Shown here in pieces: positions 4,841 to 8,938 of a stretch of 8,938 nt of DNA (its first letter is position 1; each line of letters opens with the position of its first letter). This DNA comes from Clostridiales bacterium. GTDB lineage: Bacteria > Bacillota > Clostridia > Christensenellales > UBA3700. The position numbers were made by a program, and so were the translations under genes. Location of the stretch: positions 1 through 8,938 of the forward strand of contig JAAVHQ010000021.1 in the NCBI GenBank assembly GCA_014799645.1. The letters run 5' to 3'. The notes under the pieces were generated by a model that ran no database searches, was not told the DNA's origin, and was given only the letters and a program-made list of their open reading frames with translations.

Positions 4841-4900
4841 AATTTTACGAGAGAATAAAGAATTATTATCCACGAAAGATTTGCAGTTGCAAGGAAGGAA

Positions 4901-5140
4901 ATGAAAAGCGGAAATATTTTTATTCAATATTATAAAAAGTTTATCAATCCGATTATGCCGCATGTATGCAAGCATACGCCGAGTTGTTCGGCATATATGG
5001 GACAAGCGGTGAAGAGGTACGGCCATTTAAAAGGCGGTATTATGGGTACGCTGAGAATATTGAGATGCAATCCCTTTTCAAAAGGCGGATTTGATCCCGT
5101 CAAAGACGATTATAAAGGAAACGCAAAATGGCTATTATGA
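4901..5140 (+). CDS. yidD: Membrane protein insertion efficiency factor YidD
   Basis: A 79-aa YidD family protein, a small inner-membrane-associated factor that aids YidC-dependent insertion. The signature CKHTPSCSAY (23-32, Cys23 and Cys29) is followed by a Tyr-Gly step and by ILRCNPFSKGGFDPV (53-67, Cys56). An amphipathic N-terminus precedes them, as is typical. AAGGAAGG sits directly before the ATG. A 60-base gap separates it from rnpA. Its last 13 bases overlap the start of yidC in another frame, a tight link that fits their joint role. Confidence 0.96.
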   Translation: MKSGNIFIQYYKKFINPIMPHVCKHTPSCSAYMGQAVKRYGHLKGGIMGTLRILRCNPFSKGGFDPVKDDYKGNAKWLL

Positions 5141-6288
5141 GTTTGAATACGATGGCTGCGGTAAGTTCTATTTGGAAACCTATCATAAGCCTACTCGATT
5201 GGATGAATAGCGGTATCGGCAACTTCGGTTGGACGGTAGTGGTCTTTACGCTCATGCTTAGACTTATCCTCATGCCGTTCGATATATGGCAGAAGATAAG
5301 TATGCGCAAACAAAAAGCGAAGATGGACATTCTTCGCCCTCAACTTGAAAGACTTCAAAAACAATACGCAAACAAACCTGATATACTTCGCCAAAAGCAA
5401 TACGAATTGCAAAAATCGGCGCATATCAATATGTTTTCTTCGTGCTTACCGATGATTTTCACGTTGGTAATCTTCTACGTAATCTTCCGTGGATTTAGAG
5501 AATATATCATTTCCGCCAACGAACAGATTGTCATAGACCTTTACAACAACGTATACGTACAATTTTTCATTGACAATGCGCAAACTATATTGGATAAAAC
5601 GGGTACGAACGTACTCGGGGCAGACGGCGGACTTGCAGTCGTACCGTCCTATGCGCTTATTCAAGACGCAGGACTTGTCGATCAGTTGAATTCCGCTTTG
5701 GTCGCAGGATATCAACCTCAAAGTTGGCTTTGGGTCAAGAACGTATTTATGTCGGACACGTGGGGCAACGTAATTCCTAATTACAACAACTTTATTTCGA
5801 CAGGCGTCGGCGGTATCGGCGCGAATATTCCGGACGTCCCAGGCACTTCGTACAACGAACTTATGAACCCGATAATAAGTGCGTACAACAAGACGAAATT
5901 CTTCGATATGGCGCATTGGAACGGATATTTCGTATTGCCGTTGTTGTCAATATTGACGAGCTTCTTCTCGACGATGCTTCAACAAAAGTTGCAACCTATG
6001 CAACCTATGACCACAGGCGACGAAGCTCAACAAAAACAACAAAAGATGATGAACAAAATGATGGTATATATGATGCCGCTCGTGCTCGGTATTTTCGCAA
6101 TTTTGTACAGCGCGGCATTCGCAATCTATTATTTTACAAGCAATCTCTTTATGACGATTGTTACGCTCATCTTCAATCTAACTGCAAAAAAGATTGACGA
6201 GAAGAAAGCGGCGCAACCAGTAATCACAACGACGTTCGCGAGCGCGCCATCACAACCGAAGAAGAGCAACAACAAAAAGAAAAGATAG
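5128..6288 (+). CDS. yidC: Membrane protein insertase YidC/Oxa1 (long form)
   Basis: A 386-aa YidC/Oxa1/Alb3 insertase that places proteins into the cytoplasmic membrane, alone or with Sec. The first conserved helix (about 33-54) carries the groove arginine, Arg45 in LMLRLILMP. A basic, coiled-coil-like cytoplasmic hairpin follows at 57-98. Further helices lie at about 103-123, 266-286, 311-330 and 331-352, then a basic tail ending NNKKKR. No lipobox signal peptide is visible, unlike SpoIIIJ-type Bacillus proteins. At 386 residues it exceeds the ~260 usual in Bacillota. The excess is a long segment between about residues 124 and 265, in the second extracytoplasmic position. The ATG is supported by AAGGA eight bases upstream and overlaps yidD. 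Confidence 0.95.
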   Translation: MAIMSLNTMAAVSSIWKPIISLLDWMNSGIGNFGWTVVVFTLMLRLILMPFDIWQKISMRKQKAKMDILRPQLERLQKQYANKPDILRQKQYELQKSAHINMFSSCLPMIFTLVIFYVIFRGFREYIISANEQIVIDLYNNVYVQFFIDNAQTILDKTGTNVLGADGGLAVVPSYALIQDAGLVDQLNSALVAGYQPQSWLWVKNVFMSDTWGNVIPNYNNFISTGVGGIGANIPDVPGTSYNELMNPIISAYNKTKFFDMAHWNGYFVLPLLSILTSFFSTMLQQKLQPMQPMTTGDEAQQKQQKMMNKMMVYMMPLVLGIFAILYSAAFAIYYFTSNLFMTIVTLIFNLTAKKIDEKKAAQPVITTTFASAPSQPKKSNNKKKR

Positions 6289-6302
6289 ACGAGGAGATAT
6301 AT

Positions 6303-7094
6303 ATGAAAAGTATAGAAATTACTGCAAACAGTTACGCCGAGGCGCTCAAACAAGCCTTGGAAGAATTGGGTCTTGACGAAAGTCAAGTTGAAGCAGAAAA
6401 GATTGCCGAAACGGGACTTATCCGCAAGAAAATTACCGTGAGAGTTACGCAAAAAGAGAGCGGAGCAACTCTCGTAAGCGACTTTATCAACGGAATTATC
6501 GAGAGAATGAATATTCAATGCTCTGCCGATGTAGAGGAAAAGGAAGACGCTTTCTACGTTTCACTTTCGGGCGAGGACACGGGAGTATTGATAGGATATA
6601 GAGGCGACGTGCTCGATTCTTTGCAATACCTTTCGCTTTTGGTACTCAACAAAGACAATCCGCTCGGCAAAAGACTTGTGATAGACGGCGAAAACTACCG
6701 CGAAAAGAGAATCGCCACGCTTTCCAAACTCGCAAAGAAAATCGCTTTCAGAGTGGCAAAGAACCGCAAGTCCGAAGCATTAGAGCCTATGAATCCTTTT
6801 GAAAGAAGAATTATCCACTCGGCTTTGCACGACGACAAATTCGTCACCACCGAAAGCCACGGCGAAGAACCTAACAGATACGTCGTTATCCTTCCCAAAA
6901 AGCCTGCTTTTGACAAGGAAAGAGGGGAGAGAAGAAACAACGACAGAAGAGGCGACAATCGCGAGCGTTCTTCCAAGCCGAGAACGACGTCAAGTCAAGA
7001 AACTCAAAACAGAGGACAAGAAAATCGCAACTTCAATAAGACCGGCGTAACTAGAATGAAGTCGTACGGCGGAGATATGAAGAAATTTTTCTAA
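6303..7094 (+). CDS. jag: RNA-binding protein KhpB/Jag (Jag_N, KH, R3H)
   Basis: A 263-aa protein with the standard order. The Jag_N domain (1-48) starts MKSIEITANSYAEALKQAL. A type II KH domain (about 53-127) has its GYRG loop at 98-101. An R3H domain (about 130-200) has Arg168 and His172 in ERRIIH. KhpB/Jag binds RNA, usually with KhpA, and is linked to cell-wall growth and division in Bacillota. Residues 201-263 form a low-complexity tail rich in Arg, Asn, Ser and Gln that is longer than usual and probably disordered. GAGGAGA lies five bases before the ATG, and yidC ends 14 bases upstream. A long hairpin and a terminator follow, so it ends the operon. Confidence 0.95.
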   Translation: MKSIEITANSYAEALKQALEELGLDESQVEAEKIAETGLIRKKITVRVTQKESGATLVSDFINGIIERMNIQCSADVEEKEDAFYVSLSGEDTGVLIGYRGDVLDSLQYLSLLVLNKDNPLGKRLVIDGENYREKRIATLSKLAKKIAFRVAKNRKSEALEPMNPFERRIIHSALHDDKFVTTESHGEEPNRYVVILPKKPAFDKERGERRNNDRRGDNRERSSKPRTTSSQETQNRGQENRNFNKTGVTRMKSYGGDMKKFF

Positions 7095-7100
7095 TGAAAT

Positions 7101-7170
7101 CGGCGGATAAGGTAGTCTAGGCATAATTAAAAAGTATCTTTTTACTATATGCCTATCTACCTTACCACCG
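7101..7170. repeat. 70-nt near-perfect palindrome directly after jag
   Basis: The left arm (7101-7125, CGGCGGATAAGGTAG then TCTAGGCATA) pairs with the right arm (7148-7170) with few mismatches. Inside is a second perfect hairpin, AAAAAG-TAT-CTTTTT (7129-7143). Its outer edges CGGCGGATAAGG and CCTTACCACCG match the elements at 2786 and 4218. It lies six bases after the jag stop codon and before the terminator, so the jag mRNA would carry it as a 3' hairpin. Confidence 0.7.
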
Positions 7171-7186
7171 AATTATGTTTTTAATG

Positions 7187-7216
7187 ACACCGTAAATTAA
7201 GCGGTGTTTTTTATTT
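7187..7216 (+). terminator. Intrinsic terminator of the rpmH-jag operon
   Basis: ACACCG (7187-7192), a 9-nt loop and CGGTGT (7202-7207) are followed by a T-rich tract (TTTTTATTTTATT). On the minus strand no T-run follows, so it does not serve mnmE. Confidence 0.82.
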
Positions 7217-7307
7217 TATTATCAATAAAAAAGATTGAGAAATAAAAATCCGCTTAATCAAAGTTTGTGGCGAGTGCGGAGAGTGATGCAAATTTTGTCT
7301 TAGCAAG

Positions 7308-7361
7308 AGCGACCGAATGGTGAGCGTACTTTGTGTACGTGACCCTGAGTGTCGTCTCGCT
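7308..7361. repeat. CGTAC-loop-GTACG imperfect palindrome, copy 2
   Basis: The outer arms AGCGA (7308-7312) and TCGCT (7357-7361) and the inner arms CGTAC (7325-7329) and GTACG (7335-7339) pair around TTTGT. The outer arms differ in sequence from the copy at 4165-4210 but keep complementarity, which points to a selected structure. Confidence 0.5.
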
Positions 7362-7373
7362 GATCAGGCAAAA

Positions 7374-7428
7374 GGTGCGTTGCTATACGCAGTCGGTTAT
7401 GGAAGGCGCAGTGCTATACAAAGTCGGT
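7374..7428 (+). repeat. Two 24-bp direct repeats at 31-bp period
   Basis: The units at 7374-7397 and 7405-7428 match at 19 of 24 positions with the shared core TGCTATAC and the ending AGTCGGT. They lie within the last 58 bases before the mnmE stop codon. The first unit contains TGCGT/ACGCA, which can form a small hairpin. No third unit is present. Confidence 0.55.
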
Positions 7429-7431
7429 CGC

Positions 7432-8760
7432 TTATTTTCCTAGACAGAATTTACTAAAAATATTATCGATAATGTCTTCGCTGGCAGTATTGCCAGTAAT
7501 TTCACCCAGCGCAAAATAGGCTTCTCTCAAATCTATGAGCGCGCACTCCAACGGCATTGTATCGAGCGAAATGAGCGCGTTGTTTACACCGTCGAGGGCA
7601 GTTTTGACAGCCGTTGCGTGACGTTGGTTGGTGATAATATTTCCGCTTGTATCCACGCTTTTATCGATAAACGTACTTACTATCTTTTTCTTCAAATCGT
7701 CAAGACCATCGCGGTTCTTTGCGCTTATGCGTATACCGTCGCGTTCGTCTTTTGCCGTATCCGATTTATTTATAACAAGCAAAAGTCTATTGTTTTCGTC
7801 AAATTGCGCTATGAGCGATTTTTCGTAGTTGTTGAGTTGTCTTCCCGCCTCGGTGACGAAGAGAATTATATCGCTACCTTTGGCGACTTGAATACTTCTT
7901 TGCACGCCGATTGATTCGACCACGTCGTCCGTATCTCTGATACCTGCCGTATCAATGAGTTTGAGCATAATGCCGTCCACTTCGACGTACTCTTCAAGGC
8001 TATCCCTAGTCGTACCGGCTATATCGGTGACAATCGCTCTTTCTCTTCCTAAAAGCGCGTTGAGCAAAGAGGATTTGCCGACGTTGGCTTGACCGACGAT
8101 CGCTACGTTTATACCTTGCTTGATATACTCGCCGACCTTTGACGAAGAATAGAGTTTGTCCAACTCTTCAATTAAATACTTTATAGATTGGTGCGAATTG
8201 CTACGCGCTTGCTCTTCCATTTCCTCGGGGTAGTCTAGACTCGCCTCAAGTTCGGATATACAGTCGAGCAACTTGTCTTGCAAATCGACAATCTTCTTTG
8301 CAATATCTCCGTTTGAAAGCCTATAACTTGCATTGAGAGAAGCGATACTTTCGCTGTTTATCATATCAATAATGCCTTCGGCATCGCTTAGCGCAATCTT
8401 GCCGTTGAGGAAAGCCCTTTTGGTAAATTCGCCTTTTCCCGCAGGCTCGCAGCCTTCTTTTATGCAAGTCGCGAGAATCTCGTTGACAAGCCTAATTCCG
8501 CCGTGGCATTGAAATTCGACAAGGTCTTCGCCCGTGTATGAATGCGGCGCTTTGAAGTATACCGCAAGCACGCTGTCGGAAAACGATCCGCAATCCAACT
8601 TGCCGTAATACATATAATTGGGCTGCGCGTTCAAAAACGTATCCAACTTTTTCGTAGAAAAAATACGAGAAGCGATTTGCAAAGCCTTATCGCCGCTCAT
8701 TCTTATTATCGCTATTGCGCCCCTGCCTATCGGGGTAGATACCGTCGCTACCGTTTTCAT
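7432..8760 (-). CDS. mnmE: tRNA uridine-5-carboxymethylaminomethyl(34) synthesis GTPase MnmE
   Basis: A 442-aa GTPase, near the usual ~450-460. With MnmG it installs the carboxymethylaminomethyl group at U34 of tRNAs decoding split boxes. The N-terminal folate-binding domain (1-118) begins with TVATVSTPIGRGAIAIIRMSG. A helical domain follows, with an inserted G domain at about 215-366. Its motifs are GQANVGKSS (223-231), the TTRD switch (250-253), DTAG (270-273) and NKSD (331-334). The C-terminal CxGK, with catalytic Cys439, is intact (Cys439-Leu-Gly-Lys442). The ATG at 8760 is fixed by the family start; no ribosome site precedes it, and the -10 element ends six bases upstream, so the mRNA is predicted to be leaderless. 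Most Bacillota carry mnmE in line with jag and mnmG; here it is inverted. Confidence 0.97.
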   Translation of the reverse strand: MKTVATVSTPIGRGAIAIIRMSGDKALQIASRIFSTKKLDTFLNAQPNYMYYGKLDCGSFSDSVLAVYFKAPHSYTGEDLVEFQCHGGIRLVNEILATCIKEGCEPAGKGEFTKRAFLNGKIALSDAEGIIDMINSESIASLNASYRLSNGDIAKKIVDLQDKLLDCISELEASLDYPEEMEEQARSNSHQSIKYLIEELDKLYSSSKVGEYIKQGINVAIVGQANVGKSSLLNALLGRERAIVTDIAGTTRDSLEEYVEVDGIMLKLIDTAGIRDTDDVVESIGVQRSIQVAKGSDIILFVTEAGRQLNNYEKSLIAQFDENNRLLLVINKSDTAKDERDGIRISAKNRDGLDDLKKKIVSTFIDKSVDTSGNIITNQRHATAVKTALDGVNNALISLDTMPLECALIDLREAYFALGEITGNTASEDIIDNIFSKFCLGK

Positions 8761-8766
8761 AATTAA

Positions 8767-8820
8767 ATTATATCATACGGCGCGTTGCATTTGCAAATGA
8801 TACGTATCTTATGCTATAAT
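8767..8820. promoter_or_regulatory. Mirror-symmetric divergent promoters for mnmE and mnmG sharing one -35
   Basis: TTGCAA at 8791-8796 is its own reverse complement and can serve as -35 in both directions. Rightward, 18 bp lead to TATAAT (8815-8820) with TG at 8812-8813. Leftward, 18 bp lead to TATAAT on the minus strand (8772-8767), also with an extended TG. The mnmE transcript would start at or beside its ATG; the mnmG transcript would have a leader of about 31 nt. The hexamer matches TTGACA at only four positions, but extended -10 elements can compensate. Confidence 0.7.
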
Positions 8821-8857
8821 TATTAAGTACTCAAAAATGGTGCTTGTAGGGTAAAGT

Positions 8858-8938
8858 ATGCTAGACAGTTATCAAAAACAATACGACGCGATAGTAATAG
8901 GATGCGGACACGCAGGAGTAGAGGCAAGTCTTGCTTTG
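8858..8938 (+). CDS. mnmG: tRNA uridine-5-carboxymethylaminomethyl(34) synthesis enzyme MnmG, N-terminal fragment
   Basis: Only the first 27 codons are in the window. They read MLDSYQKQYDAIVIGCGHAG and then VEASLAL, which is the FAD-binding Rossmann start of MnmG (GxGxxGxE, Gly15-Cys-Gly17-His-Ala-Gly20-Val-Glu22). MnmG is the FAD/NADH-dependent partner of MnmE. TAGGG at 8847-8851 gives a modest ribosome site six bases before the ATG. It is truncated by the window edge, with no sign of a break. Confidence 0.93.
   Translation, partial: MLDSYQKQYDAIVIGCGHAGVEASLAL

Noticed and set aside
4866..4874. DnaA-like box TTATCCACG between rnpA and yidD
   Set aside because: It is a lone 8/9 match; about two such matches are expected by chance in a window of this length.
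5446..5916. 156-codon minus-strand frame opposite yidC
   Set aside because: Shadow of yidC; its composition mirrors the coding strand and it has no ribosome site or recognisable motif.
7374..7428. Short regularly spaced repeats as a CRISPR array
   Set aside because: Only two imperfect units (19/24) with a 7-bp gap, no spacers and no cas genes.

Overview
The window is an origin-proximal segment of a chromosome from a low-to-moderate-GC Bacillota, most likely an uncultured gut-type Clostridia. That placement is inferred from the rpmH-rnpA-yidD-yidC-jag block next to mnmE and mnmG, from DnaA boxes and two parS-like sites, and from the cobalamin-riboswitch/ECF style of vitamin uptake. dnaA itself is not in the window.

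Layout. Positions 1-452 hold a structured inverted repeat pair and an AT-rich stretch with three clustered DnaA boxes (one exact) and a parS-like site; I read this as a candidate oriC. On the minus strand, 1811 down to 453 is a compact B12-uptake unit: sigma-A promoter, cobalamin riboswitch, antiterminator/terminator, a DUF4430-like lipoprotein and an ECF S component. A near-perfect parS lies at 1863-1878, just upstream of that promoter. From 2018 to 3140 is a decayed accessory stretch with two related broken reading frames, an XRE regulator with a perfect 19-bp palindrome upstream, and a predicted ~100-nt small RNA with its own promoter and terminator. At 3256-4026 is an unrecognised protein with propeller-like repeats. 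After a repeat-rich spacer come a very strong promoter and the operon rpmH-rnpA-yidD-yidC-jag (4354-7094, plus strand). It supplies ribosomal protein L34, the RNase P protein, the YidD/YidC membrane-insertion pair and the RNA-binding protein KhpB/Jag. jag ends in a 70-nt hairpin and an intrinsic terminator. Another repeat-rich spacer separates it from mnmE, which runs on the minus strand and converges on jag. mnmG starts on the plus strand and runs off the end.

How the genes work together. MnmE and MnmG form one tRNA U34-modifying complex. Here they diverge from a mirror-symmetric double promoter that appears to share a single palindromic -35 hexamer, with mnmE predicted to be leaderless. YidD, YidC, L34 and RnpA form the classical origin-linked block. 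The B12 unit lacks its own EcfA/EcfT and presumably shares an energising module encoded elsewhere.

The most novel material is the mirrored mnmE/mnmG promoter, the predicted sRNA next to the XRE operator, the two-copy decayed gene family, and several families of covarying palindromic intergenic repeats.
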